DNA of 64,000 bases from Promicromonospora soli (GCF_014653785.1 NZ_BNAS01000005.1:241368-305367), one strand, 5' to 3'. Shown: positions 1-9,380, numbered from the stretch's first letter. Numbers and translations are program-made. Notes: generated by a model not told the origin, from the letters alone.

Positions 1-48
1 TTGACCGATCTCGAGGCAACCGACCGAACTGGCAGCGGACGCTGAGGC

Positions 49-3000
49 TCAGTCGTCCAGCACCTGCGGGACCACGAGGTCCGCCGCCGGCGCCACCCCT
101 CCGGCAAGCCCCACCCGGGCGTCCCGCACGGACAGCACCACGCGGCGCACCCGGTCGGCCTCGGCGTCGGGGTCGAGGAACGCGGCGGCGGACCACACCT
201 GTGCCACGACCCAGCCGAGCCGTTCGAGCCGCTCCGCGAGCTGCCGGTCGCGCACGCGGATGGAGGGTTCGGCCACGTACGCGGCGTCGTCGGTCAGGAC
301 GGCGACCAGGAGCTCGCCCGGCAGATCGGGGTGACCCACGGCGAGCGGGATCCGGTCGCCACCGGGGAGCCCGTAGTCGGTCTCGACCACGAAGCCGGAG
401 CGCCACAGCCGCTCCCCCAGGTCCACGACCAGGCGGTCGACCGACCGCGCCACGTCCACGCCGTTGCCGATCTCCACCTGGTCCGCGAGCCCCGAACGCT
501 CCTCGGCGAAGGACAGCACCCGCGCCAGCATCCGCGGCCCCGGCCCGCGCAGTCGCTCGGGATCGAGGTCCGACGCCGGGAAGCACGACACCACGTGCAG
601 CCGCTTGCGCGCCGCCCCCAGCGCGCCGAGCAGCATCGCGTCGCCGCCGCCGTCGCCGAGCACGCCGAACCGGTGCAGCACGCGGCCGTGCGGCGTCCGC
701 CCGAAACCGAGGGTCAGCACGATCGTGTCGCGCGCCAGCCCGGCGACGCCCGTGACGTCGGCGACCACCACCGGTTCCGGCCGCGAGCCCGCGAAGAACG
801 GCGCCAGCGCCGGGTTGGCCCGCACCTCGGCGAGCAAGCGCTCGCGGATGCGGTCGGCGTGTGCGCCGGTGACGGTGACGATGCCGAAGGTCTCCTCGGG
901 CCGGGTCATCGCGTGCTCGATGGCGAGGTCGACCACCCGCTCCACCTCGGCCCGCGTCGACTCGACGGTGCCGGAGGCGGGGTCGGGCATGCCGGTCCCG
1001 TCCACGAGCGAGAGGTGCACCAGGGCCTCGGTGCGCGGCAGGGGCGCGGGGCGCATGATCCCCTCGTAACCGTGCTCGGCCAGCAGGCCCGTCAGCTGCG
1101 GATCCCGCCGCGCGGGTTCCGGCTGCAGCGTTACGCGCGGCAGCAGCCGCGCCAGGTCGCGCACCGCGGTGCCCGACGCCGACCGCGGGTCACCGACCAC
1201 GACGATCTGCCGGCCGCGGGCCAGCGCGGGGACGACGACCTCGACCGGCACATGCTGCACCGCGTCGAGGATCACCAGGTCGGCGCTGCGCTCGGCCGGC
1301 AGCAGGTGAGGCACCATCGTCGGCGTCGACACCCACGTGGGCCGCAGCCGCCGCACGGTCGAGCCGTGCCCCGCCACGAGGTCGCGCATCGAGCTCAGGC
1401 CGCCCTCGACCAGCTTGGCGTAGAGCGCCTCGGCGTCCTCCCGCTCGTCGCGCATCGCCGCGCCGAGGTGCTCGCGCACCGCGGACCGCACAGGTGCGGA
1501 CAGGGACTCGACGTGCCGGCGGTCGAGCTCGCGGAACCGCCCCGCCAGGGCGTCCAGCCCGGCGCCGTCCTGTCCGGCGAGGTCCGGCTCGGTGGCCAAG
1601 ATCTGCTCGAACACCGACGACCACCACGACAGCTCCAGCTCGGGCCCCACGAGGCCGGCCTCGACCCGGCGCTCACCGAGGTCGTCGACCAGCTCGTCGA
1701 GCCCCGCCTTGCGTACGCGCCGCAGCACCGCTGTCCGCTCGGGGAGCTGGGCCAGGGCCTCCTCCGTCTCCGAGAGGGAGGCGAGCCGCTGGACCAGGGC
1801 GAACAGGTCGAGGTCGAGCAGCCCGCCGCCGGCGTGCGAGGAGCGCAGCACGGGCTCGAGCGCCTCGAGGTCGATGCGTACCGCCTCGTAGGTCTCCTCG
1901 ACGCCGGCCAGTCCCTCGGGGAGCGTGGGCCAGCCCCCGCGCGGGCACTGCGCCTGCCAGACCTCACGCTGCCGCTGCACCTCGACGAGCGCCGCGTGCA
2001 TGTCCGGCACGCGAACCCCCGGCCGCACCATCTCGCGGGCGCGCCGCTTCAGCCGACGCCGCGCGAGCCAGCCCATCTCGACACCCTGCTCGGCGCGCGT
2101 CCGCCGCGTCGCCGTGGCCTGCACCATGTCGGCGGCGGTGCGCTCGAAGACCATCGGCTGGAACACGTCGAGGGTGCCCCGCATGCCGCCGAGCATCGCG
2201 AGCTGCTCGCCCCACTGCCGAGCCGTCGACGCCTCGACCAGGCCGGTCACCCGCGACACGTACTCGATCTGCTTGCGCAGCTCGGGCAGCGTCTGCTCAG
2301 CCAGGCGGTTGACGCGGGCGAGGGCGGAGCGGGCGTCGTCGTCGGTCAGGATGTGCGCGCCGAACCACGGGCTCGACGCCGACCTCAGCGTGAACGCCCC
2401 GAGCTCGGCCGCCCGTTCGAGGTCGGCAGCGAGCTCGGCGCGGCGCTCCGTGCCGAGGGCGAGCACCGACTCCGGCCCGAGCCGCACCCGCGTCGCCGGG
2501 GCCGGCCGCTCGGACGTGAGCCGGGCCAGCGCCTGCAGCGCGTCGTACGCGGAGACCCGCCACGGTTCGCGCACCCGGTGCAGCGCCTCGATGTAGCCCG
2601 CGAGCTGCGCCCGCGACCCGATCAGGGCGTCTCGCACGCGTGCCACCTCGTGGGCGTCGATGCGCTCCTGCGCGGGCGTCATCGCCTCCAGGAGCCGGCG
2701 CGACGTCGAGGCACGCCAGGTCGGGACCGGCGCGATATCGAGCAGAAGCCCGTCCAGGCCGAGCGACGTGAGGCGCGCTGCGAGCGCGTCCGCTGCCCGG
2801 CGGTGCCCCGGCACGTACAGCACGGACCTGCCGCTCGCGTTCGCCTCGGCGACGACGGCGGCCAGCGTGCCCGCGGCGTCGGACCCCACCGGCGCGTCCA
2901 CGAACAGGTGGCTGCCCGTCGCGAGGGCGTCCACGACATGCCGCTGGTGCGGGTCCAGGTCGCCGACGCCGCGCTCGTGCGCCGGGTCGGCGTCGCCCAC

Positions 3001-4089
3001 GCGGGGCGCCGGAAGCTCCAGCTTGCCCAGCCGCCGCACCGACTCGTCCACACCGGCGAGCGCCGCGACCACCTCGTGCTGCCCCAGGGTCGGGGCGAGC
3101 TCGTCGAGGTCGTCCACGAGCACCTGCCCGGGGTGCACGAACGTGCCGACCAGCACCCGCCGGTCGAGCTGGAACTCGCCCAGCACTGCCGAGCCGAGGC
3201 TCGCCACCCGCTCCAGCACGTCCGTCGGGTTGAAGCCGGCGAGCGTGAACGTCGCCTTCGCGAGCGCGGCCGGGTCCAGCAGCGCGCCGTGTGCGCGCAG
3301 AGTCCGCGCCACCACCGGGTTGATCTCGGCGGTGGGGTCGAGCGTGATGTCGTAGTCGCCCTCGCCGTCGCTGCGCGGCGTGAGCATGACGGGCCGCAGC
3401 AGCACGGGCGCCCGCACCACGCGCGGCGCCTGCTCCTCCTCGGCGTCCGGCGCCGACCCCCCGCTCGCCCCGGGCACGGCCAGCGTCACGATCGGGACGG
3501 ATCCGGTGAGTGCCGGGGCGTCGGCGGGGCTGTCGGCGGAATCGCCGCCCGGCACCGGCGCATGGGCCACGCTCGCCGGGCCGAGCACCCGGGTGATGGC
3601 CTCCATGTCGTTCGAGTCTCCGCCGGTGGCGGGCCGTTCGGTCCAGGTGGCGACGCCGATCGCGAGGTACGTGGGCGACACCCCGTAGCGCTGCGCGTGC
3701 TCGGCGGAGCGCGCGGCGACGGCCCGCGCCCGACGGCGGGCGGCGGGCAGCGCGCCGGCCTCGCGCACGAGGTTGGACAGGCGGGTGGGGCGGCCGGTGA
3801 AGAGCTGGGCGACGCCCGAGGGGTGCGCCGCCGACAGGTCGATCACGGCTTCGCCCAGCAGCCCGACGTCGGCCAGGGACGATCCCCCTGCAAGCCGGAC
3901 CAGCCCGGCGCGCCAGCGCGCGACCGACTCGGTCATGGGGTCCCGGGCAGTGTCCAGTGTGGATTCCCTCGACGCGGCCGGCTCGGCGGCCGGTTCCTTG
4001 TTCTCGTCCTTCAGCGCGGCCGAGTTCTCCTCGGACGAGTGGGCCGAGATCCCGGGGGCGGCTGCGGTCTGGCGGCGTGCAGCGTTCAC
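49..4089 (-). CDS. Very large degenerate SF1 helicase / Vsr-like nuclease-fold protein
   Basis: About 1,346 residues. The layout resembles actinobacterial AAA/SF1 helicase-like proteins that end in an MTES_1575/Vsr-like endonuclease fold. The middle has helicase-like blocks, but the key residues are altered. The expected P-loop reads DAPVGSDAAGT with no GKT. The Walker B/DEAQ block reads VILDAVQHV. The later arginine motif region reads LLGALGAARKRL. The C-terminal nuclease-like block keeps the LERLGWVVAQVWS signature, but RIPLAV and VLTDDAAY stand where RIDLAV and LDG would be expected, so catalytic acids look lost. Start chosen at GTG 4089 because a TAGCGT -10 box lies exactly 7 nt upstream, as in a leaderless mRNA. 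A longer frame reaches 4146. Role unknown; probably a non-catalytic nucleic-acid or protein-binding scaffold. Family recognition is from memory of consensus motifs. Confidence 0.75.
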   Translation of the reverse strand: MNAARRQTAAAPGISAHSSEENSAALKDENKEPAAEPAASRESTLDTARDPMTESVARWRAGLVRLAGGSSLADVGLLGEAVIDLSAAHPSGVAQLFTGRPTRLSNLVREAGALPAARRRARAVAARSAEHAQRYGVSPTYLAIGVATWTERPATGGDSNDMEAITRVLGPASVAHAPVPGGDSADSPADAPALTGSVPIVTLAVPGASGGSAPDAEEEQAPRVVRAPVLLRPVMLTPRSDGEGDYDITLDPTAEINPVVARTLRAHGALLDPAALAKATFTLAGFNPTDVLERVASLGSAVLGEFQLDRRVLVGTFVHPGQVLVDDLDELAPTLGQHEVVAALAGVDESVRRLGKLELPAPRVGDADPAHERGVGDLDPHQRHVVDALATGSHLFVDAPVGSDAAGTLAAVVAEANASGRSVLYVPGHRRAADALAARLTSLGLDGLLLDIAPVPTWRASTSRRLLEAMTPAQERIDAHEVARVRDALIGSRAQLAGYIEALHRVREPWRVSAYDALQALARLTSERPAPATRVRLGPESVLALGTERRAELAADLERAAELGAFTLRSASSPWFGAHILTDDDARSALARVNRLAEQTLPELRKQIEYVSRVTGLVEASTARQWGEQLAMLGGMRGTLDVFQPMVFERTAADMVQATATRRTRAEQGVEMGWLARRRLKRRAREMVRPGVRVPDMHAALVEVQRQREVWQAQCPRGGWPTLPEGLAGVEETYEAVRIDLEALEPVLRSSHAGGGLLDLDLFALVQRLASLSETEEALAQLPERTAVLRRVRKAGLDELVDDLGERRVEAGLVGPELELSWWSSVFEQILATEPDLAGQDGAGLDALAGRFRELDRRHVESLSAPVRSAVREHLGAAMRDEREDAEALYAKLVEGGLSSMRDLVAGHGSTVRRLRPTWVSTPTMVPHLLPAERSADLVILDAVQHVPVEVVVPALARGRQIVVVGDPRSASGTAVRDLARLLPRVTLQPEPARRDPQLTGLLAEHGYEGIMRPAPLPRTEALVHLSLVDGTGMPDPASGTVESTRAEVERVVDLAIEHAMTRPEETFGIVTVTGAHADRIRERLLAEVRANPALAPFFAGSRPEPVVVADVTGVAGLARDTIVLTLGFGRTPHGRVLHRFGVLGDGGGDAMLLGALGAARKRLHVVSCFPASDLDPERLRGPGPRMLARVLSFAEERSGLADQVEIGNGVDVARSVDRLVVDLGERLWRSGFVVETDYGLPGGDRIPLAVGHPDLPGELLVAVLTDDAAYVAEPSIRVRDRQLAERLERLGWVVAQVWSAAAFLDPDAEADRVRRVVLSVRDARVGLAGGVAPAADLVVPQVLDD

Positions 4090-4102
4090 AACCAGCACGC
4101 TA
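4090..4102 (-). promoter_or_regulatory. Putative leaderless -10 promoter for the helicase-like gene
   Basis: TAGCGT fits the actinobacterial TANNNT -10 and is followed by 7 nt and then the GTG at 4089. The same TANNNT-N7-start arrangement recurs at several genes here, which supports both the promoter and the start choice. Confidence 0.5.
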
Positions 4103-4172
4103 ACTGCGCGGCGTCCGCAAGAGCCGGACGCCACGCCGCGCGACACGCCGGAGCGTCAGAACCCCCGGGCGT

Positions 4173-4243
4173 GTCAGACCCGCAGGTCACCCGCCTGAAC
4201 CGCAGGCTCAGGCGGCGAAGGCAGAGTGGCCTGCGGGTCTGAC
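4173..4243. repeat. Nested palindromic element
   Basis: Outer 14-bp arms GTCAGACCCGCAGG (4173-4186) and their perfect complement (4230-4243) enclose inner arms CCGCCTGA/TCAGGCGG (4191-4198 and 4208-4215). It lies in the roughly 570-bp divergent gap between the helicase-like gene and the MFS gene. It could be a dispersed palindromic repeat or a structured RNA. No coding gene is evident in this gap. Confidence 0.6.
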
Positions 4244-4275
4244 GGTCCGGGCCGGTCTTCGTCGGAGCATGCCAA

Positions 4276-4305
4276 AGCCCCTTCGGCAGGGGGTCCGAAG
4301 GGGCT
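4276..4305 (-). terminator. Strong hairpin, possible minus-strand terminator
   Basis: AGCCCCTTCGG (4276-4286) pairs perfectly with CCGAAGGGGCT (4295-4305) across an 8-nt loop. Read on the minus strand it is followed by TTTGGC, a short U tract. No protein gene ends just upstream on that strand, so an unrecognised small RNA in 4306-4460 is possible but unproven. Confidence 0.45.
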
Positions 4306-4421
4306 CAGCAGACGGACCGAGGTCCGACGGGGTATGACAGTGCGCACCGCGCAGGGGGCGGGCGATGCGCACCGTCTTGTGAGAGTCTGCACCCGTTCTC
4401 CGCAGACGTCAACACCGACTC

Positions 4422-4433
4422 GGACGATCGTCC
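4422..4433. promoter_or_regulatory. 12-bp perfect palindrome, possible operator
   Basis: GGACGATCGTCC is a perfect palindrome in the divergent gap about 230 bp upstream of the MFS start. It could be a dimeric regulator site; there is no other evidence. Confidence 0.25.
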
Positions 4434-4662
4434 AAGTGCCGGGACATGGGTCGCTAAAACGTTGTCTGAGCACCAGTTTCACCCTGCTGGGCGGCCTCAC
4501 AACGGCGACATTCCGCCATTCCGCCGCTATGGGCCCGCGCGCCGGCCGACACCGCCCGGGAGGCGCTCAGCCCGCTTCCGGCGTCGCCAAAATCACCCCC
4601 TGCGGCGGACCCACCGTGCCGTGACAAAAAAGCCTGGACGCCACACCTAAACTCGAACGTTT

Positions 4663-5904
4663 GTGAGCGCACTCGTCGAGGCAGTCTTCCCCCGCCGGCT
4701 CGGCCGGTCGTTCCGCTGGCTCGTGTCGGCGTCCTGGACCAGCAACATCGGGGACGGCATCGCGCTCGCCGCCGGTCCCCTGCTGGTCGCGTCGCAGACC
4801 GAGAGCGCCTTCCTCGTCGCGCTCGCCGCGATGCTCCAGCGCCTGCCATGGCTCCTGTTCGGCCTCTGGGCCGGCGCGCTGGCCGACCGGCTGGACCGCC
4901 GCTTCGTCGTCATCGTCGCCAATGCGACCCGGGCGCTGGTCATCACCATCCTGTGCGTCTTCATCGCGACGGGGACGGTGAGCATCGTCATGGTGCTCGC
5001 CGCGATGTTCCTCTACGGCACCGCCGAGGTCTTCGCCGACACCACCCAGCAGACGCTCCTGCCGACGCTCGTCCAGCCCGCCGACCTCGGCACCGGCAAC
5101 CAGCGCATGCAGGGCGGGTTCCTTGCAGCGAACCAGCTGCTGGGCCCGCCGCTCGGGGCCCTCCTGTTCGCCTCGGGGATGGTCTGGCCGTTCGTGGTGC
5201 AGGTGGTCTGCGTGGCGCTGGCGGTCGTGCTGGTCTCGCGGATCACGGCCCCGCCCGGCACCTCGTTCACCAACGTGCGCGACGCCGACAGCCACGTCCG
5301 CAAGGACATCGCCGAGGGCCTGCGCTGGGTGTGGCACCACCCGCCCGTGCGGACCCTGAGCATCGTCATCCTGGTCTTCAACATCACCTGGGCCGCCCCG
5401 TGGGGCGTGCTGGTGAAGTACTCGCTCGACCACCTGCACATGAGCGAGGTCGGCTACGGCCTGCTGACCACTGCGAGCGCGGTCGGCGGCGTCGTCGGCG
5501 TGCTCTCGTACGGCTGGCTGGAGCGGCACGTGAACCTGGCGACGCTCATGCGCGTCTGCCTGACGCTGGAGGTGCTCACGCACGGGGCGTTCGCGCTGAC
5601 CACGACGGGCTGGGTAGCCATAGCGATCATGTTCGAGTTCGGCGTCTACGCGTTCGTCTGGGGCACGTTGTCCACGACGGTCCGGCAGCGTGCCGTGCCC
5701 AAGGAGTTCCAGGGCCGCGTGGCGTCCATCAACATGATCTGCGTGTTCGGCGGCCTCGTCGTCGGGCAGGGTATCGGCGGCCTCATCGCGGAGTACTGGG
5801 GCCTCGTGGCCCCATGGTGGTTCGCCTGCGCGGGCGCCGGCATCACGCTCGCGCTCGTCTGGAAGTCCCTGGGAAACGTCGCCCACGCCGGCTCGCCGAA
5901 ATGA
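4663..5904 (+). CDS. MFS transporter (MFS_3/EntS-like exporter)
   Basis: A 413-aa hydrophobic protein with about 12 membrane segments. The classic loop 2-3 motif is seen as GALADRLDRR near residue 70, with a second half-repeat after a central loop near residue 200. The family are proton-driven exporters of siderophores, macrolides or other small molecules; the substrate cannot be inferred here. The start is GTG 4663, with a TAAACT -10-like box 9 nt upstream, so the leader is very short or absent. It is a single-gene unit converging on the HTH membrane protein. Confidence 0.85.
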   Translation: MSALVEAVFPRRLGRSFRWLVSASWTSNIGDGIALAAGPLLVASQTESAFLVALAAMLQRLPWLLFGLWAGALADRLDRRFVVIVANATRALVITILCVFIATGTVSIVMVLAAMFLYGTAEVFADTTQQTLLPTLVQPADLGTGNQRMQGGFLAANQLLGPPLGALLFASGMVWPFVVQVVCVALAVVLVSRITAPPGTSFTNVRDADSHVRKDIAEGLRWVWHHPPVRTLSIVILVFNITWAAPWGVLVKYSLDHLHMSEVGYGLLTTASAVGGVVGVLSYGWLERHVNLATLMRVCLTLEVLTHGAFALTTTGWVAIAIMFEFGVYAFVWGTLSTTVRQRAVPKEFQGRVASINMICVFGGLVVGQGIGGLIAEYWGLVAPWWFACAGAGITLALVWKSLGNVAHAGSPK

Positions 5905-5930
5905 CTCATCGACTTCGGGCGGCCTAGACG

Positions 5931-7241
5931 TCAGCGGGCCTTGACGATCGGGATCGAGCCCGTCTCCGTGAACTCGCGCATGCGCTTGCCCACCGTTGAC
6001 TGGCTGACGCCGACCTCCTCGGCGATCTCCCGGTAGGTACGACCCTTGGTCCGCAGGTCGATCATGCGCTCGGCGTCCTGCGTGCCGAGCTGCGTGTTCC
6101 GTCGCGGCGTGCGCCGCCGGGGAATCGACTCCCGGACGTTCGCCGTGGCGCGGGCCGCCGCCTCGGCCGGCTCCGCGGCCGGCGCCTCGGCAACGGGGGT
6201 CTGGACAACGGGCTGCTCTGCCGGATCGGTCTCCGGACCCGGAGCGCGCTCGCTCACTCCCTGCCGCGGCATGTCGAGGGCGACGCTGCGCCGCGCCGGT
6301 CGGCTCTCCGGATCCTCGTCGTACGCCTCCCGACCGAACGCTTCCCCGTCGAACACACCGCCGTCGAACACGCCGTCCCCGCGGGACTCGCTCGCGGCGC
6401 GGAGCTCGTCGCCGAACTCGGCCGCGATCGCGTCGGCGGCCCGGCTCTCGTACCCGGGCGCCCCGACCTCGGCCTCGAACTGCCGGCCCGACGCCCGGCC
6501 GTCCACGGGCTCGTCGATCAGGATGCCGGTCAGCCGCTGGCGGTCGGCGGCGTGCAGACGGGCGACGTCGGCGGTGCCGTCCCCGACGGCGGCCAGCGCC
6601 TCGCACCAGGCGGCCACCTGCGCCCGCATCTCCGTGGGCGGGACGGTGCGCAGCGCGACCGAGCGCGCCCGGCGGCGCCCGGCCTCCGCGCGGGCGAGCC
6701 GACGTCGGGCGGCCCGCGACCCGTCGTTCAGGCTCTGGGCCCGGAACAGGTCCTCGGTCGTGAGGAAGAGCGCGTGCATGCGCGCGGACTGCCGCAACGC
6801 CGACCAGGACGTGCCGGTGGCCAGGTGCCGGTCGCCGATCAGGGCGAGGTGCCACATGAGCGCGGCGAGCAGGGGCACGATGAACCGGAACAGGACGGCG
6901 CCGACCGGGTGGTCGATGTACGCCTCGTGCCAGGCGGCGAACACGCCGGAGGCCGACGAGAGCGCCCAGGTCAGGGCGAGCAGGGTTCCGCCGGGCCGGT
7001 TGTCCCGGGCGGCCTCGCGGGCCAGGAGGGCAACCGTGACCAGGGAGAGCTCGAAGACGCCGGCCGTCGCGTAGGCGGTGCCCTGGTTCATGGCCAGGAC
7101 GTCGACGCCGAACTGGACCATCGCCAGGTACGCGGACCCGGTCGAGATCAGGGCGACGGATATCGCGCCGCTGAGGACCAGGCTGCGCGAACGGCGCGTC
7201 GGGACGGTCGTGACGGGGAACGTCCGGTCGGCGGGGGCCAC
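5931..7241 (-). CDS. DUF2637-like membrane protein with C-terminal HTH
   Basis: A 436-aa protein. The N-terminal ~140 residues hold four hydrophobic segments resembling DUF2637/SpdB-type proteins of actinobacterial plasmids and chromosomes. A basic and acidic variable middle follows. The last ~50 residues form a helix-turn-helix (DLRTKGRTYREIAEEVGVSQ, then STVGKRMREF) like resolvase or sigma-70 region 4 HTHs. Start GTG 7241 has a good AAGGAGAG ribosome-binding site 6 nt upstream; the open frame continues upstream without support. It is probably a membrane-tethered DNA-binding protein of unknown target. No transfer genes are nearby, so a plasmid role is not indicated. Confidence 0.7.
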   Translation of the reverse strand: MAPADRTFPVTTVPTRRSRSLVLSGAISVALISTGSAYLAMVQFGVDVLAMNQGTAYATAGVFELSLVTVALLAREAARDNRPGGTLLALTWALSSASGVFAAWHEAYIDHPVGAVLFRFIVPLLAALMWHLALIGDRHLATGTSWSALRQSARMHALFLTTEDLFRAQSLNDGSRAARRRLARAEAGRRRARSVALRTVPPTEMRAQVAAWCEALAAVGDGTADVARLHAADRQRLTGILIDEPVDGRASGRQFEAEVGAPGYESRAADAIAAEFGDELRAASESRGDGVFDGGVFDGEAFGREAYDEDPESRPARRSVALDMPRQGVSERAPGPETDPAEQPVVQTPVAEAPAAEPAEAAARATANVRESIPRRRTPRRNTQLGTQDAERMIDLRTKGRTYREIAEEVGVSQSTVGKRMREFTETGSIPIVKAR

Positions 7242-7455
7242 GGTGATCTCTCCTTGGTCGAGGGCTGTCGAGCGACGGTGTCGGCAACAGTTCGGGTACC
7301 CAGAGGTTCGGGCGAGCATGAAGATATCGGACATGTGTGACAACGGGGTATCGTCCGTGGCTCCACCGCACCGAAAACTCGACTGCACGGAGAATCCGTC
7401 CAGGGCACGATGGACACGGCGCCCGCACCCGGCGCACGCTCGTGGAGGGGGATAC

Positions 7456-8400
7456 ATGTCGGAGATGCAGAGCGGGTTCGCGGCACGACCGGCCCCGCGC
7501 CGCCGCCCGGGCGCGCGGGCCTGGGGCTGGCTCGCGGGCGTCGTGGCCATCGCACTCGTCGCACTCGTCGCGACGGCCGTGTGGTTCGGCCGGACGCCGG
7601 ACGCCGAGCCCGCGTCCGCTCCGATAGTGGCCACGTCGCCGAGCCCGTCGCCGTCGCCGTCGACCAGCCCGACCCCGCCGAAGCCGAAGCCGAAGCCCGC
7701 GGACTTCTCGTTGGCGGCCCTGCCCAGGCCTGATATCGACGAGCTCCTGCCCCGCGCGCTGCCCGTGGCCAAGGTCGACACGCTCAAGGGCCTGCCCGGA
7801 TCGGTCGCCGTGCCGAAGGCCGACCGGATCCCGGCCTGGGCCCGCCCCGACGTGACCAAGGCGCCGGTGCTCGCCCTCGAGTCCACCTACTACGACGCCG
7901 ACGCCCGCTGGCTCGTGCTGGAGCGCCGCCCCGGGTGGGTCAAGGTGCTCGTCCCGTACGGGCGCGGCGCGCTCCCGTCGCGCGACCCCGAGAAGGTCAA
8001 CGGCGTCTCCGGCTGGCTGCAGAAGAACGACGTCGTCCTGAAGAAGGAGAGGCGGTCGGTGGTGATCGACCTCTCGGCCCGCACGGTGACTATCAAGCGC
8101 GCCGATGGCACCAGCGAGCAGTTCCTCGCCGCCGTGGGTGCGCCCGCCACGCCGACGCCGAAGGGCCTCACCCAGGTCTTCACGGTCACGGAGGCGGTGA
8201 ACACCGGGCTGTCCGTGTTCCTGTCGCTGCAGAGCGAGTCGCTGGACGGGTTCTACGGCACGGACTACGCGGCCACCGCGATCCACGTGGGTGTGGACCA
8301 GGGCCTGTCAGTCAGCAACGGCTGTATCCGCCTCACGAGCGCCGACTTCGAGCACCTCGCCGGCCTGGACCCGGGCGTCCCGGTACTGGTCAAGGCCTGA
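7456..8400 (+). CDS. L,D-transpeptidase (YkuD family), membrane-anchored
   Basis: A 314-aa protein. It has a short basic N-terminus, one signal-anchor helix (residues ~25-45), a Pro/Ser/Lys-rich wall-spanning linker (~50-80), and a C-terminal YkuD domain with His277 and the catalytic motif SNGCIRL (Cys290). The family makes 3-3 peptidoglycan crosslinks or attaches proteins to peptidoglycan outside the membrane. Start ATG 7456 follows GGAGGGGG. The open frame upstream overlaps the divergent gene and was not used. It converges on the ABC ATPase gene 8 bp away. Confidence 0.9.
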   Translation: MSEMQSGFAARPAPRRRPGARAWGWLAGVVAIALVALVATAVWFGRTPDAEPASAPIVATSPSPSPSPSTSPTPPKPKPKPADFSLAALPRPDIDELLPRALPVAKVDTLKGLPGSVAVPKADRIPAWARPDVTKAPVLALESTYYDADARWLVLERRPGWVKVLVPYGRGALPSRDPEKVNGVSGWLQKNDVVLKKERRSVVIDLSARTVTIKRADGTSEQFLAAVGAPATPTPKGLTQVFTVTEAVNTGLSVFLSLQSESLDGFYGTDYAATAIHVGVDQGLSVSNGCIRLTSADFEHLAGLDPGVPVLVKA

Positions 8401-8414
8401 CCCGGTCGTCAGGC
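8395..8414. terminator. Small hairpin between convergent genes
   Basis: GCCTGAC and GTCAGGC (7-bp arms, 6-nt loop) overlap the stop codons of the L,D-transpeptidase and the ABC ATPase. It may act in both directions; it is short and lacks a U tract. Confidence 0.3.
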
Positions 8415-9380
8415 GGCCGGGCAGGGCTCCTCTGCCGCCTTGCGGAAGCAGCCCACGAAGTGGCCGGGGGCGTGCTCGACCAGCCCGACGCCGTCCGGCA
8501 CCTCGCCGCCGTCGGACGCGCCATCCCCAGCGACCGCCTCGTGGTACAGGCACCGCCCCGCGAGGCGCTCGGTGCGCTCCGCCTCCTCCACCTCGACCTC
8601 CTCCCACGTCCGGTCCAGGTGCGGCACGGACGCGAGCAGGTCCCGCGTGTACGGGTGCAGCGGGTCGTCGAAGACGGCGCTCGTGTCGCCCCGCTCCACC
8701 ACGCGTCCCTTGTAGAGGATGACCACCCGGTCGGAGACGTAGTTGCCGAGCGAGAGGTCGTGCGTGACGAAGAGGATGCCCAGGCCGCGGCCCTTGAGCT
8801 CGCCCAGCAGGTTGAGCACGTCGATGCGGGTCGAGGCGTCGAGCATGGAGATGATCTCGTCAGCGACCAGCAGCTCGATGTCGAGCAGCAGGGCGCGCGC
8901 GATGAGCAGCCGCTGCAGCTGCCCGCCGGAGAGCTGGTGCGGGAACTTGCCGAGGATGTCGTCGGGCTCGAGCGTCACGGCGCCCAGGGCGTCCTCCAGC
9001 CGCTTCCTCCAGTCCGCCGAGGAGACCCGGGGGAAGTACGACCGCCGCAGGGTCTCGAACGCCCGGTCCACCTTGTAGATCGGGTTGAACGAGCTGAACG
9101 GGTCCTGGAACACGCCCTGGACCTTGCGGTAGTAGTCGCGGCGGGCCCGGAAGCCGAGCTTGGTGACGTCGCGACCGTCGAACGTGATGCTGCCGCCCGT
9201 TGAGTCGAGCAGGTGGAGCACCATCTTGCCGATGGTCGACTTGCCGCTGCCGGACTCCCCGATGAGCGACACCACCTCGCCGCGCTGCACGTCGAGGCTG
9301 ACCTGGCGCACGGCATGCAGGTCGGAGGAGCCGAAGGTGCCGGTCTTGTAGACCTTGTCGAGCTGGGTGAGGGTCAGCAT
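8409..9380 (-). CDS. Oligopeptide/oligosaccharide ABC transporter ATPase (OppF/DppF-like)
   Basis: A 323-aa protein with Walker A GESGSGKST, ABC signature LSGGQLQRLLIARAL and Walker B LLVADEIISMLD, followed by the ~60-residue C-terminal extension typical of Opp/Dpp ATPases. Start ATG 9380 overlaps the preceding stop (TGATG), so translation is coupled. It is the last gene of a five-gene importer operon. Energises import of peptides or, in plant-degrading actinobacteria, oligosaccharides; the substrate cannot be fixed by sequence alone. Confidence 0.92.
   Translation of the reverse strand: MLTLTQLDKVYKTGTFGSSDLHAVRQVSLDVQRGEVVSLIGESGSGKSTIGKMVLHLLDSTGGSITFDGRDVTKLGFRARRDYYRKVQGVFQDPFSSFNPIYKVDRAFETLRRSYFPRVSSADWRKRLEDALGAVTLEPDDILGKFPHQLSGGQLQRLLIARALLLDIELLVADEIISMLDASTRIDVLNLLGELKGRGLGILFVTHDLSLGNYVSDRVVILYKGRVVERGDTSAVFDDPLHPYTRDLLASVPHLDRTWEEVEVEEAERTERLAGRCLYHEAVAGDGASDGGEVPDGVGLVEHAPGHFVGCFRKAAEEPCPAA

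Noticed and set aside
1-45. Short plus-strand frame ending in TGA at 43-45
   Set aside because: May be the 3' end of a gene lying before the window (ends TDRTGSGR), but 14 codons give no support.
331-4242. 1,303-codon open frame on the plus strand
   Set aside because: Antisense to the helicase-like gene; its translation is low-complexity His/Arg/Gly-rich, typical of shadow frames in high-GC DNA.
4567-8286. 1,239-codon minus-strand frame
   Set aside because: Crosses three real genes in other frames with family motifs; no domain recognisable.
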